Shown: one piece after another, positions 9,975 to 17,339 of the stretch
How the letters are laid out: every line of letters starts with the position of its first letter
How positions within the stretch are numbered: the first letter of the stretch is position 1
Origin: Algoriphagus limi
GTDB lineage: Bacteria > Bacteroidota > Bacteroidia > Cytophagales > Cyclobacteriaceae
Length of the DNA: 64,000 nucleotides
Assembly: GCF_024919275.1 (NCBI RefSeq)
Contig: NZ_JANWGH010000003.1
Location: 781,677 to 845,676, forward strand
Reading direction: 5' to 3'
Notes under the pieces: model-generated
What the model saw: only the letters and a program-made list of their open reading frames with translations
Databases searched by the model: none
Told to the model about the DNA's origin: nothing
Program-made: the position numbers and the translations under genes

Positions 9975-11224
9975 ATTTACTGAAGCTAAGTTGGAAATAT
10001 CTGACCCATAAGCCGCTGACTACAGGGCTAAATGTGCTTCTTCTAGCCTTGGGCTTAGCAATTATTACGGTGCTGCTTTTGGTTCAAGATCAGTTTGAAA
10101 AGAAAATGACTCAAGATGCTGCAGGGATTGATTTAGTCGTGGGCGCAAAAGGAAGTCCTCTGCAATTGATTCTTTCCAGTGTTTATCATGTAGATTTTCC
10201 AACGGGAAATATTCCCATGGATGAGGCAATGCGCTTATCAAGAAACCGACTAGTCAAGCAGACCATTCCTTTGGCTTTGGGGGATAATTACCAAGGTTAT
10301 CGCATAGTCGGAACCAATCATGATTATCTTAATCTATACGATGCTGCCTTTTCATACGGGAATGCCTGGAATGAACCATTTGAAGTTGTTCTAGGAGCGA
10401 CTGTAGCCGAGAAATCAGGGATGAAGCTTGGAGAAACTTTCTCCGGAAGCCATGGAATCAGTCAGGGAAGTCATGATCATGATAAGCATGCATTTAAGGT
10501 TGTAGGGATACTAGAACCAAAAGGGAATGTTTTGGATAGGTTGGTTCTTACTTCCATCGAATCTGTTTGGTATACCCATGATGAGGAAGGAGAAGAAGAG
10601 TCAGAAGTGTCGGATGAGGACCATGAAGAACATTTTCATCATGAAGTTGCAAAATCAGGATTCCCTCAGACTGATGAAGACAGGGAAGTAACTTCTTTGT
10701 TGATCCAATATAGAAGTCCTATGGCGGCTGTTCAGCTTCCCCGTATGATCAATTCTAACACTTCCATGCAGGCGGCTTCTCCCTCTTTTGAAATTTCACG
10801 CTTGTTTGAACTGTTGGGAATTGGGGTGAAAATCCTAGAGGGGTTGGCTTATGTTCTCATCGTGATTTCGGGTTTGGGGATTTTTATTGCTTTGTATAAC
10901 TCTCTGAAGGAGCGACGATATGATTTAGCGGTTTTGAGAGCAATTGGTGCAAGCCGTTTTGATTTGTTGATTTTGATCCTGCTCGAGGGAATTAGCCTTA
11001 CCTTTTTGGGTTCAATCTTGGGGATTTTACTAGGTCATGGCTTTTTGTTGGTATTGGCTTCTCAAAATGAAACCGGTGTCGGGGCTGGATTGGAAGCATG
11101 GATTTTCTTACCTGCCGAACTTTGGATAGTTATTTATGCGTTATTTATAGGTCTTTTGGCTTCCTTGATTCCAGCTTGGTCAGCTTACCGAACAAGTATT
11201 GCAGATCAATTGACCAAAAAATAA
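9971..11224 (+). CDS. FtsX-like ABC permease with His-rich periplasmic insert
   Basis: The 417-residue permease has one N-terminal membrane helix (about residues 18-38), a large periplasmic domain (about 40-280) and three C-terminal helices (about 285-415), the FtsX/MacB layout. The periplasmic domain contains two metal-binding-looking stretches: His161, His168, His170 and His173, and an acidic His-rich run at about residues 203-225. From memory, the Vibrio cholerae zrgABCDE zinc uptake operon also pairs an FtsX permease and ATPase with accessory periplasmic proteins. By analogy I infer a role with zinc or another transition metal. No ZrgA-like periplasmic binding protein is present here. The downstream DUF3299 gene follows after 5 bases. 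Confidence 0.88.
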   Translation: MNLLKLSWKYLTHKPLTTGLNVLLLALGLAIITVLLLVQDQFEKKMTQDAAGIDLVVGAKGSPLQLILSSVYHVDFPTGNIPMDEAMRLSRNRLVKQTIPLALGDNYQGYRIVGTNHDYLNLYDAAFSYGNAWNEPFEVVLGATVAEKSGMKLGETFSGSHGISQGSHDHDKHAFKVVGILEPKGNVLDRLVLTSIESVWYTHDEEGEEESEVSDEDHEEHFHHEVAKSGFPQTDEDREVTSLLIQYRSPMAAVQLPRMINSNTSMQAASPSFEISRLFELLGIGVKILEGLAYVLIVISGLGIFIALYNSLKERRYDLAVLRAIGASRFDLLILILLEGISLTFLGSILGILLGHGFLLVLASQNETGVGAGLEAWIFLPAELWIVIYALFIGLLASLIPAWSAYRTSIADQLTKK

Positions 11225-11229
11225 TTGAA

Positions 11230-11679
11230 ATGAAAATGAATAAAACATACGGATTACTTATTGGTGCCTTCACCATCTTTATGATTGCGTTAAGCCCTGC
11301 AAAAGCTCAGGACACAAATGTATGGCGAAGCCTGGCAGAAGTGAGTTATAAAATCAGTGAGGATGAATTTGGTGAATTGTACGTACCTGTTTTCTCTGAT
11401 AAAATCCAAAAGCTCGAAGGAACAGTTGTAGAGGCTGATGGCTATATCATTCCATTTGAAGGGATGTTTAAGCCAGAGCATATTATTCTATCCAGCCTTC
11501 CTCTTGCTGAATGTTTCTTTTGCGGCTCCGGTGGTCCCGAAACAGTGATGGAAGTAATGCTCCGAGATCCGATAAAATACACCTCGAAGCGGGTACGGGT
11601 AAGAGGCAAATTAACCTTGAATGCTAAAGATCCGGAAAAGCTCATGTACATCTTACAAGATGCAGAGCTAGTTCAATAG
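11230..11679 (+). CDS. exported DUF3299 protein
   Basis: The start is taken at the ATG at 11230 (MKMNKTYGLL), giving 149 residues; a second ATG at 11236 is also possible. A longer frame running back into the permease gene has no support. Residues 1-25 form a signal peptide ending in AKAQ. The mature part contains VVEADGYIIPFE, LPLAECFFCGSGGPE with a CxxC pair, and a beta-rich C-terminus, which is the DUF3299 pattern. The family has no proven function but is repeatedly encoded beside FtsX-type ABC transporters. The CxxC could bind metal or act in redox chemistry. Its stop lies 2 bases from the stop of the convergent aminotransferase gene. Confidence 0.88.
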   Translation: MKMNKTYGLLIGAFTIFMIALSPAKAQDTNVWRSLAEVSYKISEDEFGELYVPVFSDKIQKLEGTVVEADGYIIPFEGMFKPEHIILSSLPLAECFFCGSGGPETVMEVMLRDPIKYTSKRVRVRGKLTLNAKDPEKLMYILQDAELVQ

Positions 11680-11681
11680 CT

Positions 11682-12503
11682 TTACATAAATTCACTTTCC
11701 AACTTCTTGAAACGGTCAAGCAAGTCCATTGAAACTGGGCCTGGTTGGCCGTTTCCTATTTTTTGCTCGTCGATTTGCGTGACAGGTAGAAGGATTTTTG
11801 TAGTGGAGGTAATAAATGCTTCATCCGCCTCCAATGCTTCAATCAGGGTTAATGGGCGTATGTGGACAGGTACCTTTGCCAAGTTGATAATATTTTTGCG
11901 AGTGATACCCAAGAGGATGTTTTCCGAAGGAGTGATGATTTCTCCATTTTTTACAATGAAGAAATTGCTTCGGGAGCTTTCGCTCACATACTTGTTTTGG
12001 TGATATAAAACATCTTCTGCGCCCTGTTCCTTCCAGATATGGGAATGCCATACGGCTAGGGCATAGTTGGTGGTTTTGATGGAGGCGATAGGTCGAACGT
12101 GCTCCAAGGACAGGAGCTTGATGCCTTTTTCATACTTTTCCTTGGAAGGGAAAATTAAATCTTCAGCAAAAATGAAAAGCTTGCCTTGGGCGGGCGAGAA
12201 ATGATTTTCTGAAACACCCCCACTTAATACCATCCGGATTCCTCCTTGTTTTAGGTCGTTTTTTTCTATTAACTCTCTGATAATAGCCCGTAGTTGCTCC
12301 CTTGAATAAGGAAGAGGGAGGTAAGTTTTTGCAGCAGAATTTATGAAGCGATCCAAATAATCTTCCAGAAAAAGTGGCTGGTAATTTACCGTTCGGAAGA
12401 AATCAAAAATCCCATATCCACGAATCAATCCGAGGTCGGTTGGATGAATAGTTGCATCTTGGGTTGGGATAAATTTTCCGTCAGCGAAACAAAAAGGCTT
12501 CAT
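11682..12503 (-). CDS. class IV aminotransferase (PLP)
   Basis: The 273-residue protein has fold type IV PLP signatures: N-terminal RGYGIFDFFRT, the internal Lys in SIKTTNYALA (near residue 144) that should form the Schiff base, SRSNFFIV for PLP phosphate contacts and a C-terminal EAFITSTTKILLPV stretch. The family includes branched-chain aminotransferase, D-amino-acid transaminase and 4-amino-4-deoxychorismate lyase. At 273 residues it is shorter than typical IlvE and closer to the D-amino-acid transaminase/PabC size. I cannot choose the substrate. It is monocistronic, with its start facing a lipoprotein gene. Confidence 0.9.
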   Translation of the reverse strand: MKPFCFADGKFIPTQDATIHPTDLGLIRGYGIFDFFRTVNYQPLFLEDYLDRFINSAAKTYLPLPYSREQLRAIIRELIEKNDLKQGGIRMVLSGGVSENHFSPAQGKLFIFAEDLIFPSKEKYEKGIKLLSLEHVRPIASIKTTNYALAVWHSHIWKEQGAEDVLYHQNKYVSESSRSNFFIVKNGEIITPSENILLGITRKNIINLAKVPVHIRPLTLIEALEADEAFITSTTKILLPVTQIDEQKIGNGQPGPVSMDLLDRFKKLESEFM

Positions 12504-12514
12504 TTTTTCTCAAT

Positions 12515-12549
12515 TTTTGGTTAAAAATAGCACTAGGAATTTATATTTG
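12515..12549 (+). promoter_or_regulatory. candidate promoter for the coiled-coil lipoprotein
   Basis: TATATTTG at 12542-12549 fits the -7 consensus TAnnTTTG. A TTTTTG at 12514-12519 lies 22 bases upstream, slightly long for the -33 element. The leader to the ATG at 12628 would be about 70 bases. Confidence 0.35.
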
Positions 12550-12627
12550 CCTCATCAATTTTTACATTCAAAAAATTTAACTTAAAAAAGAATTAATTGT
12601 AAATTACTTGTACAAATACTCCTAGAC

Positions 12628-13053
12628 ATGAAGAGATACACATTCATTTTTACTTTATTGTTGATTTCATTGTTAGCTGCCTGTGGCTCAAGTCTTTCCG
12701 AGGAAAATAAAAACCTTCGAGCAGATGTGATAGCTGTTCATGATGAAGTAATGCCTCTGATGGGGAAATTGAAAAATTTGGAACGAGAGGCTTTAAATCG
12801 AGCTGAGGAGCTGGAGTCCAATCCTGAAGTTGATTCAGTTCAAGTCAATGAATTGAAGTCTTTAGCTTATGATTTATCTCAGGCTCATGAAGGCATGTTC
12901 GTTTGGATGCGTCAATATGATACTGAAGACGGGGAGCGGACTCCAGAAGAAGTGAAAGCTTACCTAGAGGAACAGATGTCTATGGTTCAGAAGGTTAACG
13001 AAGACATCAAAGCAGCTTTGGCAAGAGCTGATGAATTACTAGGAACTGAATAA
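12628..13053 (+). CDS. small coiled-coil lipoprotein
   Basis: The 141-residue precursor has a lipobox ending in LLAAC (Cys19), so it should be lipid-anchored. The mature part is mostly alpha-helical and rich in Glu, Lys and Leu, with a motif VHDEVMPLMGKLKNLEREA near residue 35 and a second helix containing HEGMFVWMRQY. Similar short Bacteroidota lipoproteins are sometimes labelled viral A-type inclusion protein, a name without functional meaning. The role is unknown. Its stop is 1 base from that of the convergent cytochrome c gene. Confidence 0.82.
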   Translation: MKRYTFIFTLLLISLLAACGSSLSEENKNLRADVIAVHDEVMPLMGKLKNLEREALNRAEELESNPEVDSVQVNELKSLAYDLSQAHEGMFVWMRQYDTEDGERTPEEVKAYLEEQMSMVQKVNEDIKAALARADELLGTE

Positions 13054-13054
13054 C

Positions 13055-13504
13055 TCAATAATTATCCGGTTTCGATTTTAGGAATTCCTCTACTTGGGAT
13101 GAGGTGATTACACCTTCTTCCATACCCCAAATATTGTAAAGGTAGGTAGTGATCTGAGCGATGTCTAATGGCTTTAAGGCTGTATTTGGAGGCATAGCTT
13201 GATCATACTTTTCCCCGTTTACCGTAATTTCTCCAGTTTGCCCATGTCTCATGATCCAGACGGTGCGATGCATACTTTCACGAAAGTAATCGGCATCACG
13301 CAAAGGCGGAATCAGTTTTCCTAGACCTTTCCCATCGTTTTGGTGGCAATTACCGCAGTAATTTTCATAAAGAGTTTTACCATGAATGGCATATTTCATT
13401 ACCTCTGGGTCAGAAATTTCCGATAGGTAATTTTCCTCTTGGGTACTTTTTGGGGCACAGGCCACAATCAAAGCTAGAAAAAGACCCCAAAGGCTATGTT
13501 TCAT
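13055..13504 (-). CDS. c-type cytochrome lipoprotein
   Basis: The 149-residue protein has a lipobox (LIVAC, Cys16) and a single haem c motif CGNCH (Cys50, Cys53, His54) within GKTLYENYCGNCHQNDGKG. A likely distal Met lies in the QAMPPN segment near residue 105, so this is a class I monohaem cytochrome. It should sit on the periplasmic face of a membrane as an electron carrier. Its ATG overlaps the stop of the SCO gene by 4 bases, and the gene order HemJ-like, SCO, cytochrome c suggests a small respiratory or copper-linked operon. Confidence 0.93.
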   Translation of the reverse strand: MKHSLWGLFLALIVACAPKSTQEENYLSEISDPEVMKYAIHGKTLYENYCGNCHQNDGKGLGKLIPPLRDADYFRESMHRTVWIMRHGQTGEITVNGEKYDQAMPPNTALKPLDIAQITTYLYNIWGMEEGVITSSQVEEFLKSKPDNY

Positions 13505-14160
13505 GGTTTTAGCAATTTGGGAATATCTCGCATCAATCGATCGACTTGATCACTTTTTGTACCGTCATAGACTCCTCTAATATGGCCTTCTCCATCTACA
13601 AGCACAAAGGCTCCACTATGCAAGAATCCGCCCGGTTCATTTTGATCTTCCATTGCAGTGGTGAGATAACTGGTTTGGCCAATCTCATAAATCTTTTCCG
13701 CATCTCCGGTTAGGAAATTCCAGGTGTTAGCGTCTTCTACTCCAAGTTTTTCAGCGTACGTTTTTAAAACCTCTTGGGTGTCATGAGTTGGATCTATTGT
13801 GTGACTTAAGATGAGAAAATTTGGATTGTCTTTATAAGTCTCATATACGCGGAGCATTTCCTTTTTCATAATAGGACAAATGGTCGGGCACGTTGTGAAA
13901 AAGAAATCTGCCACATAGATTTTGCCTTTTACATCTTCCTTCGAGATGGTGTCTCCCAGTTGGTTAATGAATTCGAAATCTGCTATCTCATGGTAAACTG
14001 TATCATAAAGGATTTTCCCTTCAATTTCAATTTCATTGATATGCCAATTTCCTAGAATGGGAAGTTTGGTGTTTTCCTCTTCCTGTTTGGTCCCTTGACA
14101 CTGCCAAAAGAAACTAGAAATTAGGACGATCCCCAAAAGCCGAAATGTATTTCTCATCAT
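13501..14160 (-). CDS. SCO1/SenC family copper chaperone
   Basis: The 219-residue protein has an N-terminal lipobox-like segment (FFWQC, Cys21) and a thioredoxin fold with the copper-binding CPTICP motif (Cys91, Cys95) and the conserved third ligand His181 (LHSGAF). SCO proteins deliver copper to the CuA site of cytochrome oxidase or act as thiol oxidoreductases. It is cotranscribed with the cytochrome c lipoprotein (4-base overlap) and follows the HemJ-like gene by 5 bases. No cytochrome oxidase subunits are in the window, so the target is encoded elsewhere. Confidence 0.95.
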   Translation of the reverse strand: MMRNTFRLLGIVLISSFFWQCQGTKQEEENTKLPILGNWHINEIEIEGKILYDTVYHEIADFEFINQLGDTISKEDVKGKIYVADFFFTTCPTICPIMKKEMLRVYETYKDNPNFLILSHTIDPTHDTQEVLKTYAEKLGVEDANTWNFLTGDAEKIYEIGQTSYLTTAMEDQNEPGGFLHSGAFVLVDGEGHIRGVYDGTKSDQVDRLMRDIPKLLKP

Positions 14161-14165
14161 GCCGA

Positions 14166-14699
14166 TTATTTTGTTCTATACTTTTTATAAATCTTGATGC
14201 CAGTCATCAAGAAGACTCCCAGTCCAACTAACCCGACAATTCCCCAAATCATACTGAGGGTATTTTTCAATACAATCAGGAAGACAATGGCAAAAAGGAG
14301 AAGTGTGGAGACTTCGTTCCAAATTCGTAACTGAGTGGAAGTCCATCGAGTTCGTCCTTTTTGAATTTCTTTGAAAAGAAAATGACAGCCTAAATGGTAT
14401 GCATATAAAAGGACGACAAAAGCCAGTTTGGCATGCATAAAACCTAATTGCAGATAGCCCATCCTATAGCTCAGAATCCACAATCCAAAGATCAAAGTCA
14501 ATATGGCTGAAGGCCAGGTAATGATGTACCAAAGTCGGGAAGCCATCAAATCCAATTGTGGCTTAAGGATTGCCCGCTCGGATTCAGGGCGCTCCATGGC
14601 CTCTGTTTGGTAGATAAACAATCTGACGATATAAAAAAGACCTGCAAACCAGGTGACTACAAAAATGATGTGCAGTGCTTTGATGTATTCAAACCCCAT
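14166..14699 (-). CDS. hemJ: CopD/HemJ-family membrane protein (putative protoporphyrinogen oxidase)
   Basis: The 177-residue protein has about four to five membrane helices. The N-terminal KALHIIFVVTWFAGLFYIVRLF contains the conserved His of HemJ, and MHAKLAFVVLLYAYH is typical of the family; a Trp/Arg-rich loop (RTRWTS) follows. HemJ oxidises protoporphyrinogen IX to protoporphyrin IX in haem synthesis. The CopD copper-transport family is related, and the SCO neighbour leaves some ambiguity, but size and motifs favour HemJ. It heads the three-gene minus-strand unit with SCO and cytochrome c. Confidence 0.85.
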   Translation of the reverse strand: MGFEYIKALHIIFVVTWFAGLFYIVRLFIYQTEAMERPESERAILKPQLDLMASRLWYIITWPSAILTLIFGLWILSYRMGYLQLGFMHAKLAFVVLLYAYHLGCHFLFKEIQKGRTRWTSTQLRIWNEVSTLLLFAIVFLIVLKNTLSMIWGIVGLVGLGVFLMTGIKIYKKYRTK

Positions 14700-14750
14700 T
14701 TTCAGAATTTTGGGCTAAATTAAGGCCAATTGCTCTGAACCCCTAATGAT

Positions 14751-15158
14751 TTGAACAAGTCTAGACTTATATTTCTGCTGATCGGATTATTAATTTTTGT
14801 CCTGGTGATTTACATCAGTAAGGAAAGCCTGACTCAGCCTGGCTTTGAGCGCTTTGAAGGCAAATATGAGGAAATTGGTTTTTACCGAAATGAAAATAAT
14901 ACCGGGCCTGTAAAAAGGATTTATGCCATTCATGTCCTAGAAGAAGAACCAAATTGGATGAAGGAATTTGGTGAGACTTTGCCACATACTAAATATGGAA
15001 AAACCACGGTTTATTTCTTTTCAGAAAAAATTCAAGATAAAATAGCCTTGTCGCCAACTGAACCTTCTTTTCCAGAAGAATGGTCCCCAAATTTAATAGC
15101 GACTTTTGAAAAATCACCGATGGGCGAAGTCCGATTTACATATCAAGATCATGATTAA
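14751..15158 (+). CDS. uncharacterised membrane-anchored protein
   Basis: I do not recognise this family. The 135-residue frame begins at a TTG (14751); an in-frame TGA at 14736 excludes a longer version and the nearby ATG is out of frame. Residues 5-22 form a membrane helix or uncleaved signal, and the rest is a charged, beta-type soluble domain. It overlaps the meaB start by 8 bases, so the two are probably cotranscribed and translationally coupled. No function can be proposed beyond an envelope location. Confidence 0.7.
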   Translation: MNKSRLIFLLIGLLIFVLVIYISKESLTQPGFERFEGKYEEIGFYRNENNTGPVKRIYAIHVLEEEPNWMKEFGETLPHTKYGKTTVYFFSEKIQDKIALSPTEPSFPEEWSPNLIATFEKSPMGEVRFTYQDHD

Positions 15159-16158
15159 AAACCGGAAATCTTTAGAAGAGTACAAGGCTGGTATTTTGGA
15201 AGGAAATCGAGCGATTTTGGCTCAGGCAATAACCTTGGTTGAAAGTAATCTTTCCACAGATTCGGAGTTGGCCAGTTCGCTGGTTCAAGAAATTTTACCT
15301 TATTCTGGAAAGTCAATCCGGATTGGAATTACTGGAGTCCCGGGAGTGGGGAAAAGTACATTCATTGAGGCTTTTGGGAAAATGCTCTTGGAGAAGGGTA
15401 AAAAGGTGGCAGTTTTAGCTGTAGATCCTTCCAGTCAAAAAACTAAAGGAAGTATTTTGGGCGATAAAACTCGGATGGAAAAATTAGCTGCTGATCGTCG
15501 GGCTTTCATTCGGCCTAGTCCTTCCGGTTCTACTTTGGGTGGTGTCAGTGCCAAAACACGCGAAGCCATGCTTCTTTGTGAGGCGGCTGGTTATGATGTG
15601 ATATTGGTGGAAACTGTGGGAGTGGGACAGTCAGAAACAGCCGTGAAGGGAATGGTGGACTTTTTCCTTTTGTTGATGTTGGCAGGAGCTGGAGATGAGC
15701 TTCAAGGAATCAAGAAAGGAATCATGGAGATGGCTGATGGGATTTTGATCAATAAAGCCGATGGGGAAAATATCCAAGCTGCTAAGAAGGCAAAAACTCA
15801 ATATCGCAATGCACTTCATTTATTCCCCCCATCAGAAAATGGCTGGTATCCATCGGTAATTTCAGGTTCATCTTTGACAGGGGAGGGACTCGATCAATGC
15901 TGGGAAATCATTGAAAAATTTGAGAAACAAATGCAAGGCTCTGGATTTTTTGAAAAAAATCGAGCCGAACAGCGTCTAAAATGGTTGGATGAGTATGTTC
16001 AATATTTGCTTGGGAAAGCATTTCACGAACAGACTATGGTCCAAAACTTATTGGATTCTGAAAAAGAACATGTGAAAGCTGGCACGCTTAGTCCTTTGAC
16101 GTTTGCCCGAAAACTGGTAAATGTCTTTTTTGAAAATTTTCAGCAAAAGAAACCTTAG
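15151..16158 (+). CDS. meaB: methylmalonyl-CoA mutase-associated GTPase MeaB
   Basis: MeaB is the G-protein chaperone that gates cofactor loading and protects B12-dependent methylmalonyl-CoA mutase. The ATG at 15151 (MIKNRKSLEEY) is chosen over a TTG at 15106, giving 335 residues. Visible motifs are the P-loop GVPGVGKST near residue 65, the switch with VDPSSQKTKGSILGDKTRM, the ETVGVGQSE segment, and NKADG for guanine recognition. The length fits the MeaB/ArgK family. The mutase subunit genes lie about 16-19 kb downstream on the other strand, and the cobalamin uptake locus follows immediately. Confidence 0.95.
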   Translation: MIKNRKSLEEYKAGILEGNRAILAQAITLVESNLSTDSELASSLVQEILPYSGKSIRIGITGVPGVGKSTFIEAFGKMLLEKGKKVAVLAVDPSSQKTKGSILGDKTRMEKLAADRRAFIRPSPSGSTLGGVSAKTREAMLLCEAAGYDVILVETVGVGQSETAVKGMVDFFLLLMLAGAGDELQGIKKGIMEMADGILINKADGENIQAAKKAKTQYRNALHLFPPSENGWYPSVISGSSLTGEGLDQCWEIIEKFEKQMQGSGFFEKNRAEQRLKWLDEYVQYLLGKAFHEQTMVQNLLDSEKEHVKAGTLSPLTFARKLVNVFFENFQQKKP

Positions 16159-16170
16159 ATCAATAGTGAA

Positions 16171-16218
16171 AAGAAGTCGAATTCTATTCAAGTTTGATGA
16201 AATAAAATTCGACTTCTT
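16171..16218. terminator. 13-bp perfect inverted repeat between convergent meaB and DUF5074 genes
   Basis: AAGAAGTCGAATT (16171-16183) and AATTCGACTTCTT (16206-16218) are perfect complements with a 22-base A/T-rich loop. Placement between two convergent stops suggests a bidirectional terminator, though no T tract follows on either strand. Confidence 0.45.
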
Positions 16219-16286
16219 GCCATTCAATAGGACTGCGCTTAATAAGACAAAGATTTTTATAGAGATTATCCGCTTTAAAGTGGATT

Positions 16287-17339
16287 CTACCTCATTAGGA
16301 AACCTGACGGACCTCTTCCTGATTCGAAAGTTTGGAGTTCGTTTCCATTCTCATCCAAAACGGTAATAGTTCCATTACCTTGAAATCCATTAGCATTCGC
16401 TACATACAATTCACCTCTTGTGGTGTCGAATCCAATTCCGTAGAATCCGGATCCGCTGTACCAATTTGGATTTAATTCTGGACCTAAGACTGAAACTTGA
16501 GCGATTCCATCATTGTAATCTGGCCATCCTGAACTGGTCAAAAGGTACATGATATCATTATTTCCGAAAGCTATTTTCCCTGTTGCATTGGGGATGGGGA
16601 AAATATTGGTTGTTGCCAAGGTAAAGTTGTCCAAATGAAAGCTGTAGAAATATACTTCATCTGATCCAGTAGAATAAAGCCAAATTTTTCCAGCAGCTTC
16701 ATAAAAAACAGCAGGTTTACCTGCAACCTCTATGATCTTTATAACCTCCTCTTTTTCGGTATCAATAACTTCGACTTTTCCTTCTTCAGAACCGGCAACC
16801 AAAATGTATTTTCCGAAAGAAATCAAATCTTCTGGTTTTCTTGAAACAGGGATTTTTTTAGTCACGCTACCACCCAAAGTATTTCTTACAACTGCTATGT
16901 AGGAGTTGGGAGTACCGTAATTTTCATCATAAGGCCCATAGTCCGAGATAAAGAGCTTTCCGGAATTTACAGTCAAGGATCGGGGCTGATCCAAATCGGA
17001 AGTGACAGCCCCCAAACTAGTAAAATCACCTGGATTGACTATTTCAATCTTGCCTGTATTGGCGACTAAATACAAGTTGTCATTTTCGTAATTAATGTCT
17101 TCCAGAAGTCCAGCGAAAGGTCTTGAATTAGCCTTTTCGAAAATATTAGTTTTGATCATTCCAGTGGATGGGTTTAGATGGAAAACTTCACCATCGTTTG
17201 CCCCAAAAGACCCTTCATTCATGATTAAAATTCCTGTGTCATATTCTCCCAAGGGTCTTTCAGGATCATTTTCCATACAGGAAAATAGGGTGAGGGCAAG
17301 GCTCAAGGCCATTAATAGTTGGATAGCGTTAAACTTCAT
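16287..17339 (-). CDS. DUF5074/YncE-like beta-propeller lipoprotein of the cobalamin locus
   Basis: The 350-residue protein has a lipobox ending in LFSC (Cys21) and a mature YVTN-type beta-propeller: repeated strands such as GILIMNEGSFG, LYLVANTGKIEIV, LFISDYGPYD, ILVAGSEEGKVEVID and LYVANANGFQGNGTITV. DUF5074 propellers are commonly encoded with BtuB in Bacteroidota cobalamin loci, where a surface-exposed or periplasmic binding role is supposed. Its ATG overlaps the btuB stop by 4 bases, so it is the second gene of the riboswitch-controlled transcript. Cobalamin binding is inferred from context only. Confidence 0.85.
   Translation of the reverse strand: MKFNAIQLLMALSLALTLFSCMENDPERPLGEYDTGILIMNEGSFGANDGEVFHLNPSTGMIKTNIFEKANSRPFAGLLEDINYENDNLYLVANTGKIEIVNPGDFTSLGAVTSDLDQPRSLTVNSGKLFISDYGPYDENYGTPNSYIAVVRNTLGGSVTKKIPVSRKPEDLISFGKYILVAGSEEGKVEVIDTEKEEVIKIIEVAGKPAVFYEAAGKIWLYSTGSDEVYFYSFHLDNFTLATTNIFPIPNATGKIAFGNNDIMYLLTSSGWPDYNDGIAQVSVLGPELNPNWYSGSGFYGIGFDTTRGELYVANANGFQGNGTITVLDENGNELQTFESGRGPSGFLMR

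Noticed and set aside
9971..11224. Macrolide exporter MacB
   Set aside because: The ATPase and permease are separate, there is no MacA-like adaptor, and the His-rich insert and DUF3299 neighbour point away from drug export.
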